Shown: positions 17,787 to 26,660 of the stretch, in pieces
Position numbering within the stretch: position 1 is the first letter of the stretch
How the letters are laid out: each line of letters opens with the position of its first letter
Source: Paenibacillus dendritiformis
Lineage (GTDB): Bacteria > Bacillota > Bacilli > Paenibacillales > Paenibacillaceae
Length of the DNA stretch: 64,000 bases
Reading direction: 5' to 3'
Assembly (NCBI RefSeq): GCF_945605565.1
Contig: NZ_OX216966.1
Span: 1,991,001 to 2,055,000 of the forward strand
Notes under the pieces: model-generated
The model's database searches: none
Told to the model about the DNA's origin: nothing
Seen by the model: only the letters and a program-made list of their open reading frames with translations
Translations under genes and position numbers: made by a program

Positions 17787-18446
17787 TTACCACTTGATCC
17801 ACAAGTCGCCTTTCCAGGTGAACACCTTGCCCCAGCGCTGGTTATTCCCGTCGTAGCGAACCTCTGACACGTTCACCGTCTGCGGGGAGAGCGCGCCTGC
17901 CTTGCGGCCATTGACTTGATCATACAACGCAGTCTTCTCCGTCAGCTTCGCCTTCTGCTTCTCCTGGCTTGGGGAGATGACCCAGGCCTTGCCCTTGTAA
18001 GTGTGAAGCTGATACCAGACGAACCCGGAGTCGTCGACATCTTCATTGATTACGTTTACGGTCTGGCGGCTGAGCACTCCAAGCCGCTCGCCGTTAACTT
18101 TATCGTAGAAAACCGTTTTGTCGGGCAGGTCGATCGTCTTGTAGGAAGCGTTCGGATCCTTGAAGTAGCCGTATCCGATCCAGGTCAATGCTCTGTGCCA
18201 GGTCCGGTTGTCTTTATCCACGACCGATTCTTCAATATTGACGATCTGGGGCCCCAGTGCCCCCATCCGCTTCCCGCCCGGAAACGTGTAGAACGGGACG
18301 GACTCATCGAGATCGACTTGCTTCGTCGGCTTCCCGACCGTCCCTTGAACCGCGTGTCCCTCAGAATCCGCGGCCCATGCCGCTGTCGCCGAGAAGGCAC
18401 TTAGGGCTGAGGCCAATGCCAATATTGCCGATAATTTCTTCATCAT
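17787..18446 (-). CDS. Secreted protein with three SH3-like repeats
   Basis: A 219-residue exported protein. Residues 1-26 form a signal peptide (ALASALSAFSATAAWA). The mature part contains three copies of a roughly 60-residue unit with the pattern (V/T)xFYDxVNGxRxGxLSxQTVNV...W....TYKGxxW(V/I), beginning near VPFYTFPGGKR, TVFYDKVNGER and TALYDQVNGRK. Such bacterial SH3-type repeats usually bind the cell wall. The start ATGATG (18446) follows GAGGAG with a 6-nt spacer; an ATG further upstream at 18464 has no site. Monocistronic. Function beyond wall binding is not evident. Confidence 0.75.
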   Translation of the reverse strand: MMKKLSAILALASALSAFSATAAWAADSEGHAVQGTVGKPTKQVDLDESVPFYTFPGGKRMGALGPQIVNIEESVVDKDNRTWHRALTWIGYGYFKDPNASYKTIDLPDKTVFYDKVNGERLGVLSRQTVNVINEDVDDSGFVWYQLHTYKGKAWVISPSQEKQKAKLTEKTALYDQVNGRKAGALSPQTVNVSEVRYDGNNQRWGKVFTWKGDLWIKW

Positions 18447-18609
18447 TGAATTCTCCTCTCTCATGGTTATACAATGGTATGGTTTACAGCGATGAGATAT
18501 ACGGGCCGCCGTCTATCTCACACTTGCTTGTACACTATGTAACCGTGGGCAATTCGATTTGAAACAGGGCCTTCCCGCTGGTTAAATAGTAGGAGAGGGA
18601 GGAGATTGC

Positions 18610-19188
18610 ATGAAAAAAAGATGGAAATGGCTGGGGAGAACGATTGCCTTCCTGATCTTATTCGTGATTATCGCAAGCGTTGCTGTCATATTCTATATTC
18701 GGCCGGCAGACAAGATTGGGTGGCCTGGCCACGTCGAGGTATCGATCCTCGGCAAGCTGGAGCAGATGGTGAAGAACCGTTCCTTGTCCTTGGAGCTGAA
18801 TGAGGACGAGATCAATGCGCTGGCGGTTCAAGGGATGCAGAAGACAGAGCCGTACCGATCGTATATGAAATTGTGGAAGCTGGACGGCATGCGGATTCAT
18901 CTGCAGCCGGGCGGCCTCGAGGCGCAGGTGCAGATGGAGCCGTTCCCGGGCATCCGGGCCGAAGCGAACATTCTCTATGATATGGAATGGAACCCGGAGC
19001 AGCAGACCGTGCGTGCGATTCCGCAGTCGGTGCGCATGAAGGGCTGGGAGATTCCGGAGTCGTGGCTGAACCTGAAGCCGATGGAATTCCCGATCGCGAC
19101 AGAACTGCCGGATTGGGTGAAGGTCAAGAAGTTCGACTTCTACGCCGACGGCTGGGTAATGAAGCTGGGGCTGTCCTTGACCAGGTAG
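18610..19188 (+). CDS. Membrane-anchored protein, YpmS/DUF2140-like
   Basis: A 192-residue protein with a positively charged start (MKKRWKWLGR), one membrane helix (about 11-31) and an extracytoplasmic domain. The pattern NRSLSLELNEDEINAL followed by a beta-rich remainder recalls B. subtilis YpmS (DUF2140), whose function is unknown. Ribosome binding site GGGAGGAG. It stands alone between the SH3-repeat gene (divergent) and the cystine transporter. Confidence 0.65.
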   Translation: MKKRWKWLGRTIAFLILFVIIASVAVIFYIRPADKIGWPGHVEVSILGKLEQMVKNRSLSLELNEDEINALAVQGMQKTEPYRSYMKLWKLDGMRIHLQPGGLEAQVQMEPFPGIRAEANILYDMEWNPEQQTVRAIPQSVRMKGWEIPESWLNLKPMEFPIATELPDWVKVKKFDFYADGWVMKLGLSLTR

Positions 19189-19338
19189 ACATACCCGCGC
19201 GCCATCCAATGAAGGCGTCCTCGAATGCATCACTTGCCTGCACTGGATAACTGTTCCCGAATTGGGCAGTAATAAAAACGCAGGGGACCGGCAAACGGCT
19301 GCTCCAGCGATTTGAACCAGGACAGAGGAGTGATGTAG

Positions 19339-20733
19339 ATGACAGTCGGATGGTGGGTAGCTCTTCACGCCATCGTTATGCTCGGCCTGGTGGCGCTGCT
19401 GTACCGCATGCAGCGCAAGCATGTCTCTTTTACGAAGCGGGTATTCGCGGGTCTTGGTCTCGGAATTGTATACGGGGCAGTGCTGCAGTCGCTTCATGGC
19501 CCGAACAGCGCCATTGTGGAGCAGGCGGCCGACTGGTTCGAGATCGTCGGTGTCGGCTATGTGCGGCTGCTGCAAATGGTCATCATGCCGCTCATTATCG
19601 TATCGATCATCTCCGCCATCATTCATGTGAAGGCCAAGGCGGGGGTAGGCAAGATGAGCGCCTCCATCATCGGCATCTTGATCGGCACGACAGCCGTGGC
19701 CGCCGTTGTCGGCATCGTCACGGCCCTCGTCTTTCAGTTGTCCTCGTTCGAGATTGAAGCGGGCAAGGAGGAGATTGAGCGCGGCAATTATTTGGACAGC
19801 AAGCTGGGGGAAGTCAGCGAGATGACGCTGCCGCAGCAAATTATTGAATTCATTCCGGCCAATCCGTTCCTTGATATGACGGGAGAGCGGCGGACCTCGA
19901 CGATCGCCGTCGTCATCTTCGCGGCCTTCGTCGGCGTCGCCGCGCTTGGCGTGATGCGCAAGAAGCCGGACACAGGGGCCGCTTTCATGACCATCATCGA
20001 CGCGCTGCATGCCGTCGTCATGCGGATGGTAACGTTAGTGCTGAGGCTGACCCCTTATGGCGTGCTGACGCTGATGGCCGTCGTGGTCGCCACGACGGCG
20101 CCCTCGGAAATATGGAAGCTGGGGAAATTCGTCATCGCTTCATATGTGGCGATCGTCATCATGTTCTGTCTGCATCTGCTGCTCATGGCGCTGTCCGGCA
20201 TCTCGCCGATCCGGTATGTGACCGGGGCGCTGCCGGCGCTCGTCTTCGCGTTCACCTCCCGCACCAGCGCAGGCTCGATTCCGATCAACGTCGAGATGCA
20301 GGTCAATCGGCTCGGTGTGCCGGAGAGCTTCGCCAACTTCAGCGCCTCGTTCGGCGCCTCGATGGGGCAGAACGGCTGCGCCGGCATCTATCCGGCGATG
20401 CTGGCCGTCATGATCGCCCCGAGCGCCGGCATCGATCCGTACAACCTTGGATTTCTGCTGCAATTGGTTGCGGTCGTGGCCATCAGCTCATTCGGCGTCG
20501 CCGGGGTCGGGGGAGGAGCGACCTTCGCCGCGCTGATCGTGCTGTCCTCGATGAACTTGCCGGTCGCGCTGGCGGGACTCCTGATTAGCGTCGAGCCGCT
20601 GATTGACATGGGGCGGACGGCCTTGAACGTGAACGGCTCGATGACCGCGGGCGTCCTGTCCTCCCGCTGGCTCGGCCAATGGAACCGGAAGCGGTTCAAT
20701 GAGGAGCGCCAGCCGCATCGCGAGGACATATAG
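19339..20733 (+). CDS. tcyP: L-cystine symporter, TcyP type
   Basis: A 464-residue dicarboxylate/amino acid:cation symporter. Length and sequence agree closely with B. subtilis TcyP as I remember it: KHVSFTKRVFAGLGLGIVYG near the N-terminus, VKLLQM-like VRLLQMVIMPLIIVSI, the re-entrant serine-rich loop FAFTSRTSAGSIPINVE, SFGASMGQNGCAGIYPAML, and the C-terminal SVEPLIDMGRTALNVNGSMT. It imports cystine with cations. An AGAGGAGTG site precedes the ATG. No S-box or T-box leader is visible in the 150 nt upstream. A strong terminator follows. Confidence 0.88.
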   Translation: MTVGWWVALHAIVMLGLVALLYRMQRKHVSFTKRVFAGLGLGIVYGAVLQSLHGPNSAIVEQAADWFEIVGVGYVRLLQMVIMPLIIVSIISAIIHVKAKAGVGKMSASIIGILIGTTAVAAVVGIVTALVFQLSSFEIEAGKEEIERGNYLDSKLGEVSEMTLPQQIIEFIPANPFLDMTGERRTSTIAVVIFAAFVGVAALGVMRKKPDTGAAFMTIIDALHAVVMRMVTLVLRLTPYGVLTLMAVVVATTAPSEIWKLGKFVIASYVAIVIMFCLHLLLMALSGISPIRYVTGALPALVFAFTSRTSAGSIPINVEMQVNRLGVPESFANFSASFGASMGQNGCAGIYPAMLAVMIAPSAGIDPYNLGFLLQLVAVVAISSFGVAGVGGGATFAALIVLSSMNLPVALAGLLISVEPLIDMGRTALNVNGSMTAGVLSSRWLGQWNRKRFNEERQPHREDI

Positions 20734-20798
20734 CGGATGATCCCCATGGAAAATATGAACAAGCTTTCACACCTTTTTGCCCGCAAATGCGATACAAT

Positions 20799-20838
20799 AC
20801 AAAGGACGCCTTCTTCGTCGGAAGGCGTCCTTTGTTGC
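20799..20838. terminator. Strong terminator between tcyP and the DUF1328 gene
   Basis: A perfect 15-bp stem ACAAAGGACGCCTTC / GAAGGCGTCCTTTGT around a TTCGTCG loop, lying between converging genes and able to act in both directions. Confidence 0.8.
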
Positions 20839-20873
20839 ATTGCAGGGCAGATGCGGACTGCATGCTGCAAGGG

Positions 20874-21035
20874 CTATGGCGTTCTTCGTCCCGTGAACAG
20901 GGAGATGATGAACAGAATCAGGAACAGGAAGAACAGGATTTTGGCAATGGATGCCGCGGCCTCCACAATGCCGAAAAACCCGAATATCCCGGCTATGATC
21001 GCGATAATTAAAAAGATGACGGACCATCTTAACAT
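20874..21035 (-). CDS. Small membrane protein, DUF1328 (YtjA-like)
   Basis: A 53-residue protein made of two membrane helices with the YtjA/DUF1328 signature: it opens [20 protein letters not shown], has [14 protein letters not shown] and ends LFTGRRTP, matching E. coli YtjA in layout. Start ATG 21035 with AGGAG 9 nt upstream; a longer frame to 21137 is not supported. A sigma-B-like promoter is readable on the minus strand 88 nt upstream, so it is probably a general stress membrane protein. Function unknown in the family. Confidence 0.85.
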   Translation of the reverse strand: MLRWSVIFLIIAIIAGIFGFFGIVEAAASIAKILFFLFLILFIISLFTGRRTP

Positions 21036-21122
21036 CGGTTTCCACTCCTTTGGCTGGTTAATGGGTCTGATGAATGCATGGATGCTCACCGGCCGGTGGA
21101 TCCAGTGTGAAGTTAAGGATGA

Positions 21123-21149
21123 ATAACCGGTCTCCACTTGGAATGAAAC
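21123..21149 (-). promoter_or_regulatory. Sigma-B-type promoter of the DUF1328 gene
   Basis: On the minus strand GTTTCA (21149-21144), a 15-nt spacer and GGTTAT (21128-21123), close to the B. subtilis sigma-B consensus GTTTAA-N12-15-GGGTAT. Its -35 lies only 14 nt from the -35 of the divergent promoter. Confidence 0.65.
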
Positions 21150-21163
21150 AACTAAAGATAACT

Positions 21164-21189
21164 GTTTCAGAAGCGGGGCAGACGGGTAC
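21164..21189 (+). promoter_or_regulatory. Sigma-B-type promoter of the YtxG-like gene
   Basis: GTTTCA (21164-21169), 14-nt spacer, GGGTAC (21184-21189), one or two positions off the sigma-B consensus. It lies 92 nt before the start codon. B. subtilis ytxGH(J) is known to be sigma-B controlled, which supports the call. Confidence 0.7.
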
Positions 21190-21280
21190 TAAATGGATGA
21201 TTTCATGGCAACATGCACATCCGTTTTGCAAATAGATGATTGGGTTCACATTTATACAGAGAGAGAAAGGCGGAGATGTT

Positions 21281-21889
21281 ATGCTCGTTGAAATCAGCGC
21301 GCTGATCGCGGCGCTGGCCTTTGCCGTATTGGTCGTCTTCCTGATTCAGACGCTGCGGTCGGCCAAGCAGTCGCTCGACAAGGCGTCAAGAACGCTGGAG
21401 GATGTGCAGCAGACCGTACATATGCTGAGCGGGGATCTGCAGGCGATCGCGCGGAATGCCAATCACATGACCGAGGAATTGCAGGGACAATTGAAGAAGA
21501 TTGAGCCTGTGGCCGATTCGGTCCAGAATGCCGGAGAAGCCTTGAATGAATTGACGCTGGCCGCGAAGCAAATCTCGGTCGGCTTCGTCAGCGGCGTCCG
21601 CAAAGCGGCGAGCCGCTTCGAGAAGAAGCGCCAGGACGGGCCGGCACCGGGAAGCCAGCCGGCGAACACGGTCGGCTCTTATGCGGACAGCCCGGCTCCA
21701 GGCGGACAAGCCGCTTCTCCGGTGCAGGACGGAGCGACCGGAGCAAGCGCCGCTTCCGCGCTGCCGCTCGCGCCCGCAGCCGCAGAGCACCCGCAACCGG
21801 GAGCGCCGGCGAAGCAGGGCGGGGACGATTGGAAGGCCTGGGTCGATCTCGGGATTCGCGCATGGCAGCTGTGGAGACAACGAAGCTAG
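21281..21889 (+). CDS. DUF948 protein, YtxG-like general stress protein
   Basis: A 202-residue protein: an N-terminal membrane helix (about 5-25), then a long amphipathic coiled-coil region (about 28-110) with the DUF948 pattern SLDKASRTLEDVQQTVHMLSG..., and a Pro/Ala/Gly-rich low-complexity tail ending in DDWKAWVDLGIRAWQLWRQRS. Start ATG 21281 has GGCGGAG upstream. Homologous proteins sit in the ytxGH operon of Bacillus; here a separate YtxH-like gene lies 9 kb downstream on the other side of sigB. Followed by a terminator. Confidence 0.78.
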   Translation: MLVEISALIAALAFAVLVVFLIQTLRSAKQSLDKASRTLEDVQQTVHMLSGDLQAIARNANHMTEELQGQLKKIEPVADSVQNAGEALNELTLAAKQISVGFVSGVRKAASRFEKKRQDGPAPGSQPANTVGSYADSPAPGGQAASPVQDGATGASAASALPLAPAAAEHPQPGAPAKQGGDDWKAWVDLGIRAWQLWRQRS

Positions 21890-21895
21890 TTATCC

Positions 21896-21928
21896 AGCCG
21901 GACTAACGGTTACGTTAGCCGGCTTTTC
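21896..21928 (+). terminator. Terminator after the YtxG-like gene
   Basis: AGCCGG-A-CTAAC stem with GTTAG-CCGGCT, loop GGTTAC, followed by TTTT. It separates the YtxG-like gene from the kinase/phosphatase genes. Confidence 0.8.
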
Positions 21929-22064
21929 CGATCTGAACGGGAACGCGACTGGATCCTGTACCATAAAAAGGGGTGCGAAAGCAGCATCGTTTCCGTTATA
22001 TTGGAAGGTAGAGATTTGTAAGTGTTCGGGCAGTGGAATGCTGTCGATTGAGGGGAGGAGAAGG

Positions 22065-23207
22065 ATGTTGAACGTACTTGTTGTCGACGATAATCCGACC
22101 AATGTCATGCTGATTCGGGAGATCCTTCGCAAGGCGGGCTATACGGGGGTGCAGTCTGCCGCTTCCGCGCGGGAAATGTACGAGGTGCTAGGCCTGGAAG
22201 GACCGGTAGGTCCGCTCTATGTGCCGGACATTGATCTCATTTTGCTGGATATGATGATGCCCGAGATTGACGGGCTGGAAGCGTGCCGGACCATTCAGCA
22301 GTATTCCGAGCTGCGGGATATTCCGATCATTATCGTGACGGCGATCGGAGATTCGCATATGCTGGCCGAGGCGCTGGACGCGGGAGCGGCCGACTACGTG
22401 ACGAAGCCGATTAACCGCATCGAGCTGCTCGCCCGTATCCGGCTGGCCCTCCGCTTGAAGCAGGAGAAGGACTGGCATAAGGAACGCGACCGCCATATCC
22501 GGGAGGAGCTGCGGCTCGCCGCCCGGGTGCAGACCTCGGTGCTGACGGAGCCGCTCTCCGATGAGCGGATTACGATAGATGCCCTCTATCAGCCGTCCGA
22601 GGAGCTGGCTGGAGACCTGTACGCCTGGTTCAAGCTGGGAGAAGGCCGGTACGGCATCATGATTATCGACATGATGGGGCATGGCGTCTCCTCCGCGCTG
22701 CTGTGCATGTTCATCGCCTCGGTCCTGAGGGACGCGGTGGTGCAGACCGAGCAGCCGGACATGGTGCTGAAGCGGTTGAACACGAAGTTCCACCAGCTTC
22801 ATATGAACGGGAATCTGATGCTGTATTATATGACGGCGCTCTATGTCGTCGTGGATACGAATGAACGCACGATCCAATATGCCAATGCGGGCCACCCGCC
22901 GGGAATCGTCATGATGGAGGACGGCCGGATGGTGACGCTGGAGTCGACAGGCTATCCTGTCGGCATGTTCCCCGATCTGGAAGTGGATACCCATGCGCTG
23001 AGATTCGACTCGCGGGCGAGAATCGCGCTGTATACCGATGGGCTGCTGGAATCGGCAGGGGCAACCGTGGAGAGCGCGATGGAGCGGATAGGAACGCTGC
23101 TGACGCAGGAGCAGTCCTTGAAGAGCCGAGCCTGGGACGAACTGCTCCACCCGCCGGGAGAAGAGAGCGAGGACGACAAATGCCTCGTATGGGTCGATAT
23201 TCATTAG
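22065..23207 (+). CDS. rsbY: Response regulator-PP2C phosphatase (RsbY-like sigma-B activator)
   Basis: A 380-residue two-domain protein. Residues 1-125 are a receiver domain: acidic pair Asp9/Asp10, phosphoacceptor Asp62 in DLILLDMMMPEIDG and Lys114 in YVTKPIN. Residues about 150-380 are a SpoIIE/RsbU-type PP2C phosphatase with metal-binding EELAGDLYAW, IDMMGHGVSSAL, ANAGHPPG, YTDGLLE and EDDKCLVW. By analogy with RsbY/RsbP of the Bacillus cereus group, phosphorylation of the receiver should turn on dephosphorylation of RsbV. I start it at ATG 22065 behind GGGGAGGAGAAGG. The RsbK-like kinase gene follows 18 nt later. Gene name is by analogy. Confidence 0.88.
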   Translation: MLNVLVVDDNPTNVMLIREILRKAGYTGVQSAASAREMYEVLGLEGPVGPLYVPDIDLILLDMMMPEIDGLEACRTIQQYSELRDIPIIIVTAIGDSHMLAEALDAGAADYVTKPINRIELLARIRLALRLKQEKDWHKERDRHIREELRLAARVQTSVLTEPLSDERITIDALYQPSEELAGDLYAWFKLGEGRYGIMIIDMMGHGVSSALLCMFIASVLRDAVVQTEQPDMVLKRLNTKFHQLHMNGNLMLYYMTALYVVVDTNERTIQYANAGHPPGIVMMEDGRMVTLESTGYPVGMFPDLEVDTHALRFDSRARIALYTDGLLESAGATVESAMERIGTLLTQEQSLKSRAWDELLHPPGEESEDDKCLVWVDIH

Positions 23208-23225
23208 ACAGAGGGGGAGCAGGCG

Positions 23226-26200
23226 TTGAAGCTGCGAACGAAGCTCATCATCGGCTATGTCATGTTCATGATCATCATACTCGCATTGGGCTGGTATTCG
23301 TTTGCCCGGATGGGCGGCCTGAAGCAAGACCTGGATCATTTCTACCGGGACAGCTTCCAGAAGGTTGAACTGGCGCTGTCGACGCGGGATGATGCCAATG
23401 CGATTGCCCGTGACCTGGTGACCGAACTGCTCAATCCGGACAAAGCGGATCAGAGCGGCAGAGAAGTGCTGGATAAGGTCGACGGCTACAAGGAGCGGAT
23501 TAACCGCTCCCTGGAAGAGCTGACCCGGAAAGCGGCCAAGGCCGAGGAGAAGCAGATGGTGGAGGCGGCGCTTCACGATTGGGGCCGCTATGACCAATTC
23601 GTGACCGATGCGATTCGGTTGAGCATGGAGAACGAGTATGAGCAGGCGAACCAGATGCGCAATGAATACGGGCTTGATTATCAGAACTATTTGCTGAACA
23701 GCCTGGGCGATCTCGCCCGCTACCATGAAGCGATGATGGATGATCAGGTGACGGCCGCAACCGATACGTATGAAGCTGCCCTCACTTGGACGGCGGCCAT
23801 TATGCTGCTCGGCATTCTCGTCACCGCTGCGGTCACGCTGTGGGTCATTCCGAGCGTCACGCGCAATCTGAACACGATGTCGGTCATGATGCGGAGCCTG
23901 GCCCGCGGACGGATGCGCGTCATTCAGAAGCTGGAGCCGCATACGAATGATGAGATCGGGGAAGTCATCCACGTCTTCAAGCAGATGGCCGAGGACATCG
24001 AGAGACGGAAGCGGAGCGAGGAGCAGTTCCGCTTGGTACAGGAGGAACAAGCCTGGATGGACGCCAATATCGCTCGCGTGACGGAGCTGTTGAACGGCGC
24101 GGCGACCTTGAATCAGGTCGGGGAGACGTTCGTGAGCGAATTCGTGCCGACGCTTGGCGCGCAATACGGGGCGCTGTATATCCGGGATGACCTGAAGAAC
24201 CCGGACTGGCTTCATCTGTGCGGCGCCTATGCGGCCAACGGCAGTCTTCAGGCCGAGACGGGCTTCCGCGTCGGCGAAGGCTTGGTCGGGCAGTGCGCGC
24301 ATGACGAGAAGCCGATCTATATTCATGATGTGAAAAACAGCTCGCTGCGCATCCAGAGCGGGATATGCGACACGGCGCCGGTAGAGCTCGTTGTCTATCC
24401 GATCATTTTCGAATCTACGGTTATCGCCGTGCTGGAGCTGGCATCTGTGTCGCCGCTGGCGAAGAAGGAGCAGCAACTGCTCGAGCAGCTGGCGGACCAA
24501 CTGGGCGTCATTATCCACTCGATATCCGGACGGCTGCGGGTCGAGGAATTGCTGCGCGAGTCACAGACGCTGACGGAGGAGCTGCAGTGCCAATCCGAGG
24601 AGCTGCTGACGCAGCAAGAAGAGATGCGGCGCTCGAACGAGCATCTGGAAGCCCAGACCGAGGCGTTGAAGCGGTCGGAGGAGATGCTGCAGCGCCAGCA
24701 GGAGGAGCTGGAACACTACAATACGGAACTGATCGCGAAGACGCGCGCGCTGGAAGAGCAGATGCTGGCCACGCAGGAAAAGAACGAGGAACTGGAGGCG
24801 GCCCGCAAGGAGATGGAGCGTCAGGCGCTGCAGCTAGCGCTCGCTTCCAAGTACAAATCGGAATTCCTGGCGAACATGTCGCATGAATTGCGGACGCCGC
24901 TGAACAGTCTGCTCGTCCTGTCCCAGCTGCTCTCCGAGAACAAGGAGGGCAATCTGCAGCAGAAGCAGATCGAGTATGCGCGCACGATTCATATGTCCGG
25001 ATCGGATCTGTTGAAAATGATTGACGAGATTTTGGACTTGTCCAAAGTCGATGCGGGCAAAATGCACCTGAACTATGAAAAGGTGCATTTGTCGGAGCTG
25101 ACAGCCTATATCCGCGACAGCTTCTCCGAGATCGCTTCGCAAAAAGGCCTCCGGCTTGAAGTCCATATGGATGAGAATGTGCCGGACAGCCTGGTGACCG
25201 ACGGGCACCGGGTGATGCAGATCATCCGCAACCTGATGTCCAATGCGGTCAAATTCACGAACCGCGGAAGCGTCGCCTTCCATATCGGAATGGCGGCGGA
25301 GGAAGAGATACCGGCCCATATCCGCAAGGAGGGAATGCCTTACTTCGCGATGCGGGTGAAGGATACCGGAATCGGAATTCCGGAGGAGAAGCAGGATCTG
25401 ATCTTCGAAGCGTTCCAGCAGCTGGACGGCACGACAAGCCGGAAGTACGGCGGTGCCGGGCTGGGGTTGTCCATCAGCCGGGAACTGGCCCGTCTGCTGG
25501 GCGGAACGCTTTCGGTGGAGAGCAAGGAGGACGAGGGCAGCACCTTCACCTTCTATTTGCCGGTTCAAGCGACCAGGCAGCCGGAAGCAATGGAGGGCAG
25601 CGCCCGCCTCATCGAACAATGGAATGAGAAGGCGATGGCGTCTGCGGCGGCGGAGCCATCCGCAGCGGAGCCGGGAGAGGAGCCGCGTGACGATGAGCCG
25701 GCGGCTTCGCCCGATCGCACGTGGAAGAAGTCCCATCTGGAGTGGGACAACGCGGTGATGCATGAGGTCGCCGCAGCCGCGGAGCAGAAGCGGGAACGGG
25801 TATGCCCGCTGGAACGGAAGAAGCTGCTCATTGTGGAAGACGACGGCCCGCAGATGCAGTCGCTGATCGCGCTCATCGAGGGCGCCGATGTGGAAGTGCA
25901 TGCCGTCTCGACCGGCACGGAGGCGCTGAAGTCGCTGGCAGACACGAAGTACGACGGCATGGTGCTGGATCTGCTGCTGCCTGACATGAACGGATTCGAG
26001 CTGCTGGACAGCATGGGCGCTCATGCGGAGTTGAGCAAGGTTCCAGTCATTGTATATACGGGCAAGCTGCTGGATAAGAAGGAAGAGCTGGAGCTGAAGA
26101 AGCGCGCGCGGAGCATCATCATCAAGGATGTGAAGTCGCCGGAGCGGCTGCTTCAGGAGACGATGCTGCTGCTGAACCGGTCCGGAGAAGAGGAAGCGGG

Positions 26201-26615
26201 GGCGCGCGCGAGCGGGCATGCCTCGAATGATCAGCTCCTTGCAGGCAAGCGCATCCTGCTCGTCGATGACGATGTGCGCAACGTGTTCGCTCTGTCCAGC
26301 GTGCTGGAGCAGTACGATATGGACATCGTCTATGCGGAGAATGGCAGAGAAGCCATCGAGGCGTTGACTGGGGATCCGGAGCATTTTGACCTGGTCCTGA
26401 TGGATATGATGATGCCGGAAATGGACGGCTACGAGGCGATGCGCCTCATTCGGGAGATGCCTGCGTTCGAGAAGCTCCCGATCATTGCCCTGACCGCCAA
26501 GGCGATGAAGGAAGACCGCAACAAATGCATTGAAGCCGGGGCTTCCGACTATGTGAGCAAGCCGTTCCAGACCGAACAGCTGCTCTCGCTAATGCGGGTC
26601 TGGCTGTACAAGTAG
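23226..26615 (+). CDS. rsbK: Hybrid sensor histidine kinase with HAMP, GAF and two receivers (RsbK-like)
   Basis: A 1129-residue membrane kinase. Domains in order: TM1 (7-27), extracytoplasmic four-helix-type sensor (30-185), TM2 (187-208), HAMP (209-262), GAF (280-430), Gln/Glu-rich coiled coil (435-540), HisKA with His553 in FLANMSHELRTPLN, HATPase (N box near 667-677, DTGIGI 713-718, YGGAGLGLSI), acidic linker (785-860), receiver 1 (866-980, Asp915) and receiver 2 (1008-1125, Asp1060, Lys1112). B. cereus RsbK has the same order but, as I recall, one receiver. The coiled coil is rich in EE/QE pairs of the kind methylated by RsbM. TTG start after AGGGGGAGC. Probably phosphorylates the RsbY-like protein. 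Confidence 0.86.
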   Translation: MKLRTKLIIGYVMFMIIILALGWYSFARMGGLKQDLDHFYRDSFQKVELALSTRDDANAIARDLVTELLNPDKADQSGREVLDKVDGYKERINRSLEELTRKAAKAEEKQMVEAALHDWGRYDQFVTDAIRLSMENEYEQANQMRNEYGLDYQNYLLNSLGDLARYHEAMMDDQVTAATDTYEAALTWTAAIMLLGILVTAAVTLWVIPSVTRNLNTMSVMMRSLARGRMRVIQKLEPHTNDEIGEVIHVFKQMAEDIERRKRSEEQFRLVQEEQAWMDANIARVTELLNGAATLNQVGETFVSEFVPTLGAQYGALYIRDDLKNPDWLHLCGAYAANGSLQAETGFRVGEGLVGQCAHDEKPIYIHDVKNSSLRIQSGICDTAPVELVVYPIIFESTVIAVLELASVSPLAKKEQQLLEQLADQLGVIIHSISGRLRVEELLRESQTLTEELQCQSEELLTQQEEMRRSNEHLEAQTEALKRSEEMLQRQQEELEHYNTELIAKTRALEEQMLATQEKNEELEAARKEMERQALQLALASKYKSEFLANMSHELRTPLNSLLVLSQLLSENKEGNLQQKQIEYARTIHMSGSDLLKMIDEILDLSKVDAGKMHLNYEKVHLSELTAYIRDSFSEIASQKGLRLEVHMDENVPDSLVTDGHRVMQIIRNLMSNAVKFTNRGSVAFHIGMAAEEEIPAHIRKEGMPYFAMRVKDTGIGIPEEKQDLIFEAFQQLDGTTSRKYGGAGLGLSISRELARLLGGTLSVESKEDEGSTFTFYLPVQATRQPEAMEGSARLIEQWNEKAMASAAAEPSAAEPGEEPRDDEPAASPDRTWKKSHLEWDNAVMHEVAAAAEQKRERVCPLERKKLLIVEDDGPQMQSLIALIEGADVEVHAVSTGTEALKSLADTKYDGMVLDLLLPDMNGFELLDSMGAHAELSKVPVIVYTGKLLDKKEELELKKRARSIIIKDVKSPERLLQETMLLLNRSGEEEAGARASGHASNDQLLAGKRILLVDDDVRNVFALSSVLEQYDMDIVYAENGREAIEALTGDPEHFDLVLMDMMMPEMDGYEAMRLIREMPAFEKLPIIALTAKAMKEDRNKCIEAGASDYVSKPFQTEQLLSLMRVWLYK

Positions 26616-26660
26616 ACGGGATTACCTTCTCAAGATGACACAGACATGAAGGAGTATGGG

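Noticed and set aside
21058..21249. 63-codon minus-strand frame between the DUF1328 and YtxG-like genes
   Set aside because: It covers the divergent sigma-B promoters and shows no family resemblance or ribosome binding site.
21960..22064. Sigma-B promoter upstream of the rsbY-like gene
   Set aside because: GTTTCC with GGTAGA 12 nt later departs from the -10 consensus at most positions; not strong enough to list.
22188..24518. A 776-codon open frame on the minus strand opposite the RsbY/RsbK genes
   Set aside because: It is Arg/His/Leu/Gln-rich as expected for the complement of a GC-rich gene, spans the junction of two well supported genes with clear domains, and has no start signals.
24834..26384. 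A 516-codon minus-strand frame opposite the kinase
   Set aside because: Shadow of the HisKA/HATPase/receiver region, same composition bias, no ribosome binding site.
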